In this document: positions 1 through 10,237 of the stretch, one piece after another | Position numbering within the stretch: position 1 is the stretch's first letter | Layout: every line of letters begins with the position of its first letter | NCBI GenBank assembly: GCA_027923505.1 | Contig: BROI01000003.1 | Coordinates: 930,001-994,000 of the forward strand | Reading direction: 5' to 3' | Length of the DNA stretch: 64,000 bases | Source: Mayamaea pseudoterrestris | Taxonomy: Eukaryota; Bacillariophyta; Bacillariophyceae; Sellaphorales; Sellaphoraceae | Notes under the pieces: generated by a model | What the model saw: only the letters and a program-made list of their open reading frames with translations | Told to the model about the DNA's origin: nothing | The model's database searches: none | Program-made: the position numbers and the translations under genes

Positions 1-111
1 CGAAAAGATGGTGAGACAAGGGCAGCCATCAGCATCGCTCTGTGCGGCTCGAACAGCGGCGATGAAGCGAGGCGACTTTTCCACATTGTACAAGTCATTA
101 AAATGAATTAA
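1..111 (+). CDS. possible 3' end of a gene entering from the left edge
   Basis: Frame 1 is open from the first base to a TAA at 109-111, giving about 36 residues that end in GDEARRLFHIVQVIKMN. The composition looks protein-like, but the stretch is too short to assign a family. The minus strand is also open from an ATG at 86 to the edge (MWKSRLASSPLFEPHRAML), so the strand is uncertain. Sequence to the left of the window would settle it. Confidence 0.25.
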   Translation, partial: RKDGETRAAISIALCGSNSGDEARRLFHIVQVIKMN

Positions 112-236
112 AGTTGTGTTCATCGTATGAGTATCTTGTGCTATCGCAGGTAACTAAATGCAGTATGCTTGTCAACTTACGCAATTTGCTGTGGCTGATG
201 TCGGCAAATTATTGACCGCATCAAACGGAGCTTTCT

Positions 237-656
237 GCCTTGTGACGTAATTGACATTGGCACTCGTTGCGTATTATTGCCTTGTGACGTCATTGACACT
301 GGCACTCGTTGCGTACTATCGCCTTGTGACGTAATTGACACTGGCACTCGTTTCTTACTATTGCCTTGTTACGTAGTTTTCACTGGCACTCGTTTCATGC
401 TATTGCCTTGTGACGCTGTTTTCACTGGCACTCGTTTCATAATAATGCCTGATGACGCAGTTTTCACTGGCACTTGTTTCATACTATTGCCTGATGACGC
501 AGTTTTCACTGGCATCCGTTTCATGCTATTGCCTTGTGACGCTGTTTTCACTGGCATTCGTTTCATACTATTGCCTGATGACGTTATTGACACTGGCACT
601 CGTTTCGTACTATTGCCTGGTGACGTTTTTGACACTGGCACTCGTTTCGACGCTTG
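237..656. repeat. 42-bp minisatellite, ten units
   Basis: Ten head-to-tail units start at 237, 279, 321, 363, 405, 447, 489, 531, 573 and 615, each exactly 42 bases. The unit begins gccttgtgacg and contains cactggcactcgttt. Units differ mainly at an internal gtaattgaca / gcagttttca alternation. Because 42 is a multiple of three, several frames on both strands stay open through the array, producing spurious reading frames of 126 to 169 codons. No protein family is recognisable in any of them, so the tract is treated as non-coding. Confidence 0.9.
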
Positions 657-1162
657 ACAATGGATGGAGGCTGCGACGCATTCACAGTCAATTTGGTTGC
701 TTTGCACAACACGAGAGCTGTGCTTCTCGACGAGTGTACATTGGATCTCATGCATTGCATACAAAACATTTAAACGCTTCCGCCATGTCGGAGATGGCGA
801 TGCAGCGCGAATCTTTGCCGAATGCATGCAGTGCGAAGTGTTGACGGCCCATTTTGTGATCAGCAAGCCAAATCTCATCGTGGCAATCCGACGAATGTAG
901 AAAGATAGCGCTGCGCCATTGACGACAAAGTATCAACTAAACTCAATTCAAAATTGCATCGAAACGGTTCACTCACAGACGCTGCGAAAGTTGCTGCAGC
1001 AGGGGCTAGTATTGTTGCTGATACCATTCTGGAGAAGCTGTCTCTTGGAGAAGGGTCTACACATTTGTCGTCATTTAGGATGCCGCAAAACGAACGGTCG
1101 AGGCTTGTAAGGATAAATAGACTCCCGTATTTCATTGTCAAGAGCTATTAAATTATCACACC
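657..1162. other. intergenic stretch, nothing recognised
   Basis: Between the minisatellite and the 3' end of NOP2 there are only short open frames without family similarity or clear splice signals. It may hold the 3' untranslated region of NOP2 near 1100-1162. Confidence 0.5.
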
Positions 1163-3085
1163 TCAGATCATTAACTTCTTCTTGACGGATCGGTGCACAG
1201 GCGGAACGGATATCTTTGACTTCTTCTCAACAGCCGCGTCGGCACTCTTGGTCGCACTTGGTTTGCGCTTTTTGCCATTTTGCTTAGTTTTTGGCTTTGC
1301 CGTGAGTTTAAACTTTGCATCTTTGCTTGTCGTCACGTCAGCCTCGTTCGTTATATCTGGCTTGGAATCAACAGGTTCGCCAGGCCGCTTGTCGCTTAGT
1401 TTTTGAATCTTGCAAACGTAAAAACCATCCATATTGTGAACGTGTGGGTAGAAACGGCGTGTTAGTGCCAAAGATGGATGAAAACGCTTCTGCTGGTAGC
1501 GCGTAAAACCTGGTGTGCCAAAGTCAAGTCCAGACTCAACGATGCGAATGTCGCGCTTTGATAGGGCGTAATTGACAACTTCTTCATTCTCAGCAACAGC
1601 CACGCTGCAAGTAGAGTATACCATGAAACCACCTGTCGTGCCCTTGCATTTTAAAGCGTCAATTGCAACTAAAATAAGCTCCTTTTGGAGGTGAGAGCAT
1701 TGGTTGATCTCCTCCATTGTTCGCTGCACCTTCACACTTGGGTCCCGGCTAATGACTCCCAAACCGGAACAAGGTGCGTCCAACAGAATACGATCAAATC
1801 GATTCTTGAACAAGACCCCAAGCTTTCTGCCGTCATGCTTGCAAGCAACGACATTCTTCACTCCAAGCCGATGCATGTTTGCCACAGTAGCCTTCTGGCG
1901 GTCCGCCTTCAAATCATTCGCAAATATCACGCCAGTGTTCCGCATCAGCTGAGCAATGTAGGAAGTCTTGCCACCAGGTGCCGCGGCCATGTCAAGCACG
2001 CGCTCCTTTGGTTCTGGTGCAAGTGCCAGGACGGGGCACATGGAAGCTGCGCTCTGCAGCATGTACATACCACCAAGGTACTCTGGTGTAGCGCCGATTG
2101 GAACCTGACTCTCGATAATCTTCAAACCAACCTTGGACCAGGCGGCAAGAGGATCCAAAGAAACTCCTCTCTTCATCAAGGCAGCCGCCAAATCCTTGCG
2201 GCGAGTCTTGAGCGTATTTGTCCGGATGACAAGTGGGCGAGGCTTATCCGAAGCGTCCACAAACTCCAAACACTCGGCAGGACTGAACATGGTCAAAAAG
2301 TACTCGACCAGTTCCGGAAAATAGCCATAAAGTTCTGCAATAAAGACTCCAAGCAAGTCGACGTATTCCTTGCGCGCGCGTCCGGGTTCACGACGAGCAG
2401 TAAACTCGGAAAGCACTTCCAAAATTGATTCAACGTGGCCACGTAACTCTGATGGCGGAACCACCCGATCAACATTCTTTTCGAGCTCGTCTGCCGTTGG
2501 CAAATGGTATATAGCCGTGTGATCACGAATGGTCCGGCGCATGTCTTCGTCAGCTTCTTCCTGTTCGGCTTCCAATTCGCCATCAATGCGCAAGGCATCC
2601 TTTTCAATGTCAAGTAGCTCGTCATCGTCGTCATCGCCATACTCATCTCCAGATTCTTGCGCCTTGTCATCATTTGCAGCATCCGAGGATTCATCTTCGT
2701 CGTCAGAGTCCATAAGCTTTGACTTTGTCTTGTTACTGGGCTTGAGCCAGGAGGCATTCTTGTCGGAAAAGAAGGCATCTGTTCCCTTCTCCTCCTCGTC
2801 ATTGTTGCTGTCGTCATCAGATGGAGATTCATCTTCCGAATCATTACTGTCTTGTTTTGCGATCAATTTCTTGCCGGCAGACGGCTTTGATGCTAGTACA
2901 GGCTTGCGATCCTTCACTTCGGTATCCGACGACGCGTCCGATGCCTCAGCGTCGGATGTTTCCTCGTCGTGTTGGACAGGAGGTGGAGGAGGCGCGACCT
3001 TTTTCTTCGTCTGAGCACGTCCGCCACTATTACCCTTCTTCGGGGCTGGCTGCTTTCGTCCCTTGCTGCTCGATCTGGCCGTCAT
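1163..3085 (-). CDS. NOP2: NOP2/NSUN1-type 25S/28S rRNA cytosine-C5 methyltransferase
   Basis: The 640-residue protein is the nucleolar SAM-dependent methyltransferase that makes m5C in large-subunit rRNA and is needed for 60S maturation. The first ~190 residues are low-complexity, with basic stretches and long Asp/Glu/Ser runs typical of nucleolar proteins. The catalytic core follows: SAM-binding LDMAAAPGGKT near residue 365, motif IV DAPCSG with Cys439, and motif VI YSTCS with Cys493. In this family the motif VI cysteine attacks the base and the motif IV cysteine helps release the product. NMDGFYVCKIQK closes the core, and a Lys-rich tail ends the protein. It is intronless. It is divergent from the RNA cyclase gene, with about 155 bases between their starts. 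Confidence 0.95.
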   Translation of the reverse strand: MTARSSSKGRKQPAPKKGNSGGRAQTKKKVAPPPPPVQHDEETSDAEASDASSDTEVKDRKPVLASKPSAGKKLIAKQDSNDSEDESPSDDDSNNDEEEKGTDAFFSDKNASWLKPSNKTKSKLMDSDDEDESSDAANDDKAQESGDEYGDDDDDELLDIEKDALRIDGELEAEQEEADEDMRRTIRDHTAIYHLPTADELEKNVDRVVPPSELRGHVESILEVLSEFTARREPGRARKEYVDLLGVFIAELYGYFPELVEYFLTMFSPAECLEFVDASDKPRPLVIRTNTLKTRRKDLAAALMKRGVSLDPLAAWSKVGLKIIESQVPIGATPEYLGGMYMLQSAASMCPVLALAPEPKERVLDMAAAPGGKTSYIAQLMRNTGVIFANDLKADRQKATVANMHRLGVKNVVACKHDGRKLGVLFKNRFDRILLDAPCSGLGVISRDPSVKVQRTMEEINQCSHLQKELILVAIDALKCKGTTGGFMVYSTCSVAVAENEEVVNYALSKRDIRIVESGLDFGTPGFTRYQQKRFHPSLALTRRFYPHVHNMDGFYVCKIQKLSDKRPGEPVDSKPDITNEADVTTSKDAKFKLTAKPKTKQNGKKRKPSATKSADAAVEKKSKISVPPVHRSVKKKLMI

Positions 3086-3240
3086 GGTTGCTTTTAAAGA
3101 ATATGCGATGCAAAGGTGAAAGGATTGGTTGGCGTTGGCGCGCGGAAACCGTCAAAACCGGTGTGACATTCGCAATAACCCATCACGGCGTTTTGATGGC
3201 GAGATTGATCGACAGCGAGAACCATCAACCATCGTCCATC

Positions 3241-4515
3241 ATGTCGGATGATCGAGAAGCAAAGAAGATAAATTGCGATGATTCTAGAAGTAATGATCTG
3301 TATTCATCCAGTTGTATCAGAATCGATGGATCGCAAGGCGAAGGAGGCGGACAAATCCTTCGCAACGCTATTGCGTACGCTTGCATCCTGCAAAAGGAGC
3401 TTTACATTTACAACATTCGAGCCGGGCGATCAAGACCTGGTCTACAAGCTCAGCATGTGACAGGTTTGCAGTTAGCTGTAAATATATGCGGAGGAAGCTT
3501 GAAAGGAGCGACTCGAGACTCGACGGAAATACATTACCAAACACTGGCATCGACGGATTATCGCGCTGCCGCCGCACCTCTTTTGAGTGCCTATCGAACA
3601 CTAACTGGCGATACAGGAACTGCTGGATCCATATGCTTGCTGCTGCAGGCTGCCTTGCCATGTGCGCTTCTCGGTAACTTTAATAATCAATCCGCAGCAA
3701 CCGAGACACTTTTGATACTCAAGGGAGGCACAAATGCCGACATGGCACCCCAATACGATTATTGGGAGCTTGTGTTTCTGCCTATGCTGACGCAACACTG
3801 CGGCATTGAAAGTAACCATATACATGCCAAGGTTGAGAGGCGCGGCTACTATCCAAAAGGCGGTGGCGAAGTCCATATTCGAATCAAATCTTGCACCGCA
3901 CCTCTAAAACCAATTCAGTTGATAAACCGCGGCAAAATACAAGAAGTTTCAATCCGAGCGTTTCATGCCGGAAAGCTTGGTAAACACTTTGCAGTGCAAA
4001 TGGCCGCAGCATGCAGGTCGTATGTGCAATCTCGCGCGCCGGATCCAAACATCTCTTGGAAGGAAGACATTGTGACAGAGTCATCAGCCATTGGAAATGG
4101 CTTGGGCATTCTGGTCATTGCCAAGACGAGTGCTGGATGCTTACTCGCCGGCTCTTCACTGTGCAAACCTAAACAGTCTGCGATTGAAGCTGGTGAAGCT
4201 GCTGCCAAGGAACTCTGGGATGCATTGTGCGCCGGTGGCTGCGTCGACGATTGGCTGCAAGACCAGCTAATTATTTTCATGGCAATGGCAAAAGGCGAGT
4301 CGAAAATTCTCACTGGCTCACTGACGTTGCACACTCGGACAGCGATTATGATTGCTGAAGCAATGACAACTGCCGTCTTTCGTGTCGAGAAAGTACCAAA
4401 GGAGGATATACATGTCGAAGCCAAGGAGAAGCTTGGTCGAACAAAGAAGCTTATGGTATATGGCGCGGCGGGCAGGATACCAAGACAACATTTGATACAC
4501 TGTAGTGGTTCTTAA
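3241..4515 (+). CDS. RTCA: RNA 3'-terminal phosphate cyclase (RtcA)
   Basis: The enzyme converts RNA 3'-phosphate to a 2',3'-cyclic phosphate using ATP through an adenylated histidine. From the ATG at 3241 the protein has 424 residues. The N-terminal signature IDGSQGEGGGQILRN is near residue 25, followed by RAGRSRPGLQAQH, YYPKGGGEV, and a C-terminal LHTRTAI whose histidine (residue 364) fits the adenylated nucleophile. An in-frame ATG at 3196 would add 15 residues. The frame stays open further back into NOP2, but that part shows no family similarity. The catalytic residues look complete. It is tail-to-tail with the YbjQ-like gene. Confidence 0.93.
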   Translation: MSDDREAKKINCDDSRSNDLYSSSCIRIDGSQGEGGGQILRNAIAYACILQKELYIYNIRAGRSRPGLQAQHVTGLQLAVNICGGSLKGATRDSTEIHYQTLASTDYRAAAAPLLSAYRTLTGDTGTAGSICLLLQAALPCALLGNFNNQSAATETLLILKGGTNADMAPQYDYWELVFLPMLTQHCGIESNHIHAKVERRGYYPKGGGEVHIRIKSCTAPLKPIQLINRGKIQEVSIRAFHAGKLGKHFAVQMAAACRSYVQSRAPDPNISWKEDIVTESSAIGNGLGILVIAKTSAGCLLAGSSLCKPKQSAIEAGEAAAKELWDALCAGGCVDDWLQDQLIIFMAMAKGESKILTGSLTLHTRTAIMIAEAMTTAVFRVEKVPKEDIHVEAKEKLGRTKKLMVYGAAGRIPRQHLIHCSGS

Positions 4516-4742
4516 ACACCGGAAGAAGAGCTGGAACGTCTACGCGACTTTAAAATGAGTTTATAATGTGCTCGATGAGAGCGGACGGACGATTGCACCG
4601 TTCATAAGGCATGCAGCAGTGCCCAAATATTAATTGCTTAAACTGAGATCACATGTTTTAGCCAGACATATATATCGGGACACTTCCGTAATGATCAGAC
4701 ATAAAACTTAATGCATTCTCCCATATCAGCATCAAAAATTAT

Positions 4743-5602
4743 TCAAAAATGACACAGGTACCGCTTCTGCATGAATGACTGATAGATCTGCCAATTTGGT
4801 GACAATGCATGGCGTGCCTGTTAACAAGTGGGGCGAACGGAAGTGTCAGTAATGAATAAAGACGACTCACTCGTAATTCACCCAACGTACCATAGCAAGT
4901 CGCAACCACCATTTTATTTTGGCCCGAGTCGCCGGAGGAATCAATCGTAAAACTGTAATTCACTCCAAGAACTGCATTACAGCCAACTTCCAGCGCCTGC
5001 TTCAGTAACTCTGTTTGCGCGTCCTGCATCAGTTGCTGTCAGAATTTTCGCTGGTGTGAGTGGGTAATGTGCAAGAAGCAAGAACGCCTCGCAAGATTGA
5101 TCACTCCACACTAAACGGCACGCCAAATTCTTACCTGGCCATCTTTCGCCTTTTTATAAGTTAAGTAAGCGTGCGAGACTGATCCCCAAATGATAGGTTT
5201 CGCTTGAATAACATCCATGCCCGGAATCGTTGGAAGTGTGGATGCAATAACCTTGGCGACGTCGCCCTCGTAATCGTAATTAAAGGATGGGCCAGTCACA
5301 TTTGGTGGGATTGTAACGTTAAATTTTCTTCCATCGATGGATACGGTGACAATGTCGCCACTCTTTTTTCCCTTGGCAAGAGGCACTCTCAACTTTTTGG
5401 GTTTGGCGAGCGTTGGGGCTTGATAGTCATCGCGTATTGGCGGCGCGTAGCTTCCTCTGAGTGTGCCTCCAGACATTAATGTTGATGATCCAGTTCCCAT
5501 GGTCAAAATGACTAGTTTTGTCCAAGCAAAGAAGTCAATCTGCAAATGAAAGAGCAAGTCTGTTCCGCGACGGAACATCGCAGATGCGATCGACCTGGTC
5601 AA
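4743..5602 (-). CDS. YbjQ/UPF0145 (DUF74)-like domain protein, three exons
   Basis: The proposed exons are 5602-5135, 5023-4871 and 4817-4743, giving 231 residues. The first intron (111 bases, donor gtaaga, acceptor cag) joins KKAKDGQ to DAQTELLK in frame. The second, of 53 bases, joins at GELR; if it is retained, the protein instead ends at 4739 with a different 40-residue tail. The C-terminal half has the family's hallmark helix and strand, LLKQALEVGCNAVLGVNYSF followed by a MVVATCYGT strand. The N-terminal half is Gly/Pro/Lys-rich and unassigned. A start at Met35 (5500, MGTGSSTLMSGG) is also plausible and would carry a myristoylation-like N-terminus. The biochemical function of this family is not established. 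Confidence 0.65.
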
Positions 5603-5764
5603 GCACGAAACAGCTTTGAAGCATGTATGAAAAGACTCATTTAATTGTCACTCGCACCGTTACTCGTCGTACGTCATTCCGGGCGAGCGAAACATCATCA
5701 CCATGATCACAAAAGCCACCACAGCACGAGCGGCGCTTGTTCATTAGTTCACTAAGGCCTAATC

Positions 5765-7543
5765 ATGATGTTCTCTACTGCTGCTCTACTGACCCTGCTA
5801 GCGTCGTCTTCCGCTTTTGTCCCAGCTTCCTTGCCGCGCTCGCAAAAGAGAGCCTTGGTTTCGACGGCGGCGGCATCGGACGTCACCTTTACATCAGAGG
5901 GAGCCAAGCGTCAGGTTGGCAACGATGCCTTCTTAAACAAGGATCTCATGGCGCGCGCCCAAAATGGTCCTGGCATTAAGAATGAGGAGTCTTTGAAGAT
6001 TGGTATCATCGGATGTGGTTTGGCAGGCATGGTTGCTGCTATGGACTTGGCCGACGCCGGCCATCAAGTCGAGATGTTCGAAACTCGTCCATTCGTTGGA
6101 GGAAAAGTTAGCTCATGGAAGGACAAGGATGGAAATCATATTGAAATGGGATTGCATGTATTCTTTGGATGCTACTACAATCTCTTTGGCATCATGAAGC
6201 GAACTGGAGGGTTCGATGACAAACTACGTATCAAGGAGCACGTTCATACCTTTGTCAATACTGGAGGAAAGACTGGGGCTTTGGACTTTCGATTTCCGAT
6301 TGGTGCCCCGGTGTCTGGACTGCAAGCATTTGCACGTACCGACCAACTAGACATTCCCGATAAGGTAGATAATGCTGTTCGACTCGCCATTTCGCCAATT
6401 GTTCGCGCGCTGGTCGACTTTGACGGTGGCATGGACATGGTCCGCGAGCTTGATGACATTACATTCACGGAGTGGTTCCAGCAATTTGGAGGAAAGAGAG
6501 GAAGTCTCGATCGCATGTGGGACGCCATTGCATATGCTTTGGGCTTCCTTGATTGCGATTCCATCAGTGCTCGCTGTATGTTGACAATTTTTATGCTTTT
6601 CGCCATCCGAACCGAAGCGAGTGTACTTCGAATGCTCGACGGAAGCCCACAGACGGGTCTTCACGATCCGATTATCAAGTACTTGACGGACCGGGGTGTC
6701 AAGATAAATCTGAGCACACCCGTCAGGGATCTCGTGCACGAAGTTGATGCGAACGGTCAGCCGATTCGTATCAAAGGTATCAGATACGGTGCGAAAGAAA
6801 TATACAAAGAGTACGATGCTGTAATTGCAGCCGTGGATGTACCAGGCATTAAGAAACTTCTACCTGATAATTTCCGAAAGCTTTCCTTCTTCGACAACAT
6901 CTACAACCTTGATACCGTCCCCATTGCAACTGTCCAAGCGCGATTTGATGGATGGGTGACTGAGCTGAATGATGAAACGAGGATGATGGACATTGCTGGC
7001 GACCAAAGTGACGGCCGAGGTGCTGGCATCGACAATCTGTTGTATAGCGTCGATACAGAGTTCTCATGCTTTGCCGACTTGGCACTGACAAGCCCAGGTG
7101 ACTACTATAAAGAAGGTGAAGGGAGTTTGATACAAGGTGTCTTCGACGAGCGGGCCTTCGGTCGCTCCAATGAACAGCTCGTCAAGGATTTCATCAGCCA
7201 AATGCACGACATTTTTCCATCGAGTCGGAAGCTCAATTGCACTTGGAGCTCTGTGGTGAAGCTTGGCCAAAGTCTTTATCGCGAAAAGCCAGGACAAGAC
7301 CGATTTCGTCCGACGCAAGCAACCCCTATTCCAAACTTTTTCTTGTCTGGCTCATACACTTATCAAGATTATCTGGATTCCATGGAAGGGGCCACTCGAT
7401 CTGGACTAATGGTGGCTGATGAAATAATTGCTCGCGCTGACGGTCCAGCAGGGTTGGCCTCCATGTCAAGGCAAAGCAGCAGCTCAGAGTCGAAAGCAGC
7501 CAAGAAGGTTCCCATGTTCTTTGCCGACCCTGTAGCAGCCTAA
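5765..7543 (+). CDS. ZDS: zeta-carotene desaturase, plastid-targeted
   Basis: This FAD-dependent desaturase converts zeta-carotene via neurosporene to lycopene in the carotenoid pathway. It has 592 residues and no intron. Residues 1-20 form a signal peptide ending SSSAFVP, an ASAFAP-type site (predicted cut before Phe18), followed by a Ser/Arg/Ala-rich transit region. The dinucleotide-binding GIIGCGLAGM starts near residue 79. The HIEMGLHVFFGCY and DCDSISARCMLTIF blocks separate ZDS from phytoene desaturase. The C-terminal FLSGSYTYQDYLDSMEGA is the conserved carotenoid-binding end. The gene is divergent from the YbjQ-like gene, with about 160 bases between them. Confidence 0.95.
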   Translation: MMFSTAALLTLLASSSAFVPASLPRSQKRALVSTAAASDVTFTSEGAKRQVGNDAFLNKDLMARAQNGPGIKNEESLKIGIIGCGLAGMVAAMDLADAGHQVEMFETRPFVGGKVSSWKDKDGNHIEMGLHVFFGCYYNLFGIMKRTGGFDDKLRIKEHVHTFVNTGGKTGALDFRFPIGAPVSGLQAFARTDQLDIPDKVDNAVRLAISPIVRALVDFDGGMDMVRELDDITFTEWFQQFGGKRGSLDRMWDAIAYALGFLDCDSISARCMLTIFMLFAIRTEASVLRMLDGSPQTGLHDPIIKYLTDRGVKINLSTPVRDLVHEVDANGQPIRIKGIRYGAKEIYKEYDAVIAAVDVPGIKKLLPDNFRKLSFFDNIYNLDTVPIATVQARFDGWVTELNDETRMMDIAGDQSDGRGAGIDNLLYSVDTEFSCFADLALTSPGDYYKEGEGSLIQGVFDERAFGRSNEQLVKDFISQMHDIFPSSRKLNCTWSSVVKLGQSLYREKPGQDRFRPTQATPIPNFFLSGSYTYQDYLDSMEGATRSGLMVADEIIARADGPAGLASMSRQSSSSESKAAKKVPMFFADPVAA

Positions 7544-7789
7544 AACTAAGAGACCATTTAATTAAGTGTATTTTGCGAAAGGTTTGTCTACCTTCGAAAA
7601 GGCATAATGAGAATTACCGGTAGATATGAACAAGTGGCAAACCTATTAGTCGGCTTAAACTAACAGTATAACAAAATATCAGTATCGCACTGGTACCCGC
7701 GGTAGATCGTCGAAGATCCGCGCGGCCATGGAGCATGGAGCCACAACTTGCACTCCTCCTTTTAATAAGAAAGAACAGCAAGGCACATA

Positions 7790-9940
7790 ATGAATGATAC
7801 CGACAATCCTTTTCTTCAGCAGGAAGGTCTTCCTAAATTTAAGTCTGTCGAGCCGCAGTTTCTCAAACCGGCAGTCGATGGCTTGCTGAGCAAGATGCAG
7901 GACGATTTGGAACGCCTGGAAAAAACCTTGACAGAAACGAGCGAGGTCAAATATGATCAAGTCTTGCCTGAAGTCGAGCGGATTCAATTTGCGTTGAATT
8001 ACGCTTGGGGGATTGCTCGTCACTTGAATGGCGTCAAGAACAGTGACGAGCTCCGAGCTGTCTACGAGGAATGCCAACCAGAAATTGTCAAGGCTATGAG
8101 CAAGTTTAGCCAAAGCAAGCCATTGTACGATGCATTGGAAAAGATTGATAAGGCATGGGAGGGAAAGCCTGTGGAAAGCTTTGAGGATAGCCAAAGGCGC
8201 CGCGCGGTAGAAAACTCATTGCGAGGGATGAAGCTTGGTGGTGTGGGTCTCGAAGGCGAGGCAAAGGAAAGGTTCAACGAAATTAAGCAGCGACTTGCTC
8301 AGCTTTCAACAACGTTTAGCAACAATGTCTTGGACGAAACCAAGATCTTTAGTTTGACAGTTGACGATCCCACTGTCATGGAAGGCGTGCCTGAATCGGC
8401 CAAGGCTATGTGGGCAGCCGCGCACGCTTCGTCGGTCAATGCGGAGGATAACGAGGCACCTGCAGTAGCTGATCCAGAGAAGGGACCTTGGCGCATTACG
8501 CTTGACATGCCGTCATACCTTGCTGTCCAATCCCATTTGAAGGATCGCTCTATCCGTGAGCAAGTGTACATGGCGTATGTCACCCGGGCTTCGGAAAAGA
8601 ATGAAGACAAGAATAATGTTCCTTTGATTTACGAGATATTGAGTCTTCGTGCCGAGATGGCTAACCTTCTTGGCTACAAGAACTTTGCCGAGAAGAGTCT
8701 CGCATCCAAAATGGCGCCATCCGTGGAGGCCGTCCGCGACCTGACCAACCTGATCGCGTCCAAGGCGCTTCCAGCGGCGGAAAAGGAGATCGACGAACTG
8801 ACTTTATTGGCGAAGGACAAAGGCGGCGAGCAGTATGTTGAACTTGATAAGCTTGAGTCGTGGGATGTCACGTTTTGGAAGGAGCGCTTGAAGGAGTCCA
8901 AGTTTGAACTCACTGAAGAACAAACTCGTCCGTATTTCGCCCTTCCGGCTGTTTTGGATGGCATGTTTGCCTTGATCAAAAGGCTTTTTAATATTGACAT
9001 AAAGGCAGCCGATGGGGAAGCGGAAATCTGGCACTCCGATGTGCGCTTCTTCAAGCTGTATGATGCGGATTCGGGCAAGCAAGTGGCCGCATGCTTTTTG
9101 GACCCTTACTCGCGCCCTGAGAACAAGCGTGGTGGAGCTTGGATGGCCGAGTGCATTGGCAAAAGTGCTGCCACTGGTCGCGATATTCCCGTTGCTTATT
9201 TGACCTGCAACGGCTCGCCACCTGTTGGAGACAAACCCTCTCTCATGACGTTTCGTGAGGTCGAAACTCTATTTCATGAGACTGGACATGGTCTGCAGCA
9301 TATGCTCACCAAGGCTACCGTTGGTGATGTCGCAGGTATCAATGGCATTGAATGGGATGCTGTTGAGTTACCGTCTCAGTTTATGGAAAATTGGTGTTAC
9401 GATCGTCCAACGGTTTATGGGTTTGCCAAGCATTGGCAAAGCGGCGAACCTATGCCGGAGGAAATGTTTGAAAAGCTAAAAGAGCAAAAGACTTTTGCGG
9501 TTGGTATGATGGAATGTCGCCAGCTGCTATTTGGTCAACTTGACATGGAGCTCCATAACAACTACGATGCTGCCAAGGGCAAGTCTGGCGAAGGCGAAAG
9601 CGTCTTTGATGTCCATCGTCGCATGGCGTCGAGATACACTCCCTATTCGATGCCTTTGCAGAAAGATCGGTTTCTCTGTGCCTTCTCCCATATATTTGCT
9701 GGAGGATACGCGGCAGGGTATTACAGTTACAAGTGGGCAGAGGTCATGTCTGCAGATGCGTTTTCTGCGTTCGAGGATGTTGGCTTGGACAACGAGGACG
9801 AAGTTCAGATGGTGGGAATGAAGTTTCGCGACACCGTTCTCAGTTTTGGAGGAGGCAAAGATCCTGGTGCTGTGTTTGAAAGCTTCCGTGGTCGCGGGCC
9901 TACGCCCGACGCCCTTCTTCGTCACAATGGCTTGTTGTAA
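7790..9940 (+). CDS. M3 family oligopeptidase (oligopeptidase A type), cytosolic-looking copy
   Basis: A zinc metallopeptidase that cleaves short peptides, of the bacterial OpdA/PrlC and plant organellar oligopeptidase type. It has 716 residues and no intron. The zinc site is HETGH (His496, Glu497, His500), with Glu526 in NGIEWDAVELPS as the third ligand. The start at 7790 is the first Met, and in-frame stops lie just upstream. It therefore begins where the mature part of its paralog at 23560-25839 begins and has no targeting leader. The two proteins share long near-identical blocks (for example around LRGMKLGGVGLEGEAKERF). A cytosolic location is inferred. Confidence 0.93.
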   Translation: MNDTDNPFLQQEGLPKFKSVEPQFLKPAVDGLLSKMQDDLERLEKTLTETSEVKYDQVLPEVERIQFALNYAWGIARHLNGVKNSDELRAVYEECQPEIVKAMSKFSQSKPLYDALEKIDKAWEGKPVESFEDSQRRRAVENSLRGMKLGGVGLEGEAKERFNEIKQRLAQLSTTFSNNVLDETKIFSLTVDDPTVMEGVPESAKAMWAAAHASSVNAEDNEAPAVADPEKGPWRITLDMPSYLAVQSHLKDRSIREQVYMAYVTRASEKNEDKNNVPLIYEILSLRAEMANLLGYKNFAEKSLASKMAPSVEAVRDLTNLIASKALPAAEKEIDELTLLAKDKGGEQYVELDKLESWDVTFWKERLKESKFELTEEQTRPYFALPAVLDGMFALIKRLFNIDIKAADGEAEIWHSDVRFFKLYDADSGKQVAACFLDPYSRPENKRGGAWMAECIGKSAATGRDIPVAYLTCNGSPPVGDKPSLMTFREVETLFHETGHGLQHMLTKATVGDVAGINGIEWDAVELPSQFMENWCYDRPTVYGFAKHWQSGEPMPEEMFEKLKEQKTFAVGMMECRQLLFGQLDMELHNNYDAAKGKSGEGESVFDVHRRMASRYTPYSMPLQKDRFLCAFSHIFAGGYAAGYYSYKWAEVMSADAFSAFEDVGLDNEDEVQMVGMKFRDTVLSFGGGKDPGAVFESFRGRGPTPDALLRHNGLL

Positions 9941-10092
9941 ATGTCTTTGGAGTGAGCAAAATGGACGTGTGAAGGATTGCTTAAAACTTATTGTTTGCAA
10001 AGTTGGAATATGATTCGAACAAGCAGGGTGCATCATCGCTTTAACTTAAGCTAAATAAAAAAGGATGCCATTATAAGCTACCGGGAGCTTAA

Positions 10093-10137
10093 GTACGACG
10101 TAGTAACGCGTATCATACTACGGTACGTCGTAGCTCA
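10093..10137. repeat. imperfect inverted repeat upstream of the lipoyl-like gene
   Basis: The left arm contains tacgacgta and the right arm tacgtcgta, with further matches gta/tac inside and gagc/gctc outside. It lies about 100 bases before the ATG at 10238, so it could be a protein-binding palindrome or an RNA hairpin in the 5' untranslated region. No function is shown. Confidence 0.5.
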
Positions 10138-10237
10138 CATCGTCGCGCGTGAGAACCGCAACGACGCTTCCTTCGATCGATTTGGCGCGCCGATTCGAAA
10201 CGAGCATCACAAATAATCACTCACCCGATCGTTCACC

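Noticed and set aside
277-878. Open frames of 126, 169 and 130 codons across the 42-bp repeats
   Set aside because: They exist because the unit length is a multiple of three. They overlap on both strands, show no family likeness and have repeat-only content.
2529-3014. Ser-rich plus-strand frame
   Set aside because: It is the antisense shadow of the acidic, Asp/Ser-rich N-terminus of NOP2.
2821-3240. N-terminal extension of the RNA cyclase frame into NOP2
   Set aside because: The added ~140 residues lie antisense to NOP2 coding sequence and show no cyclase similarity. ATGs at 3196 and 3241 give the normal family start.
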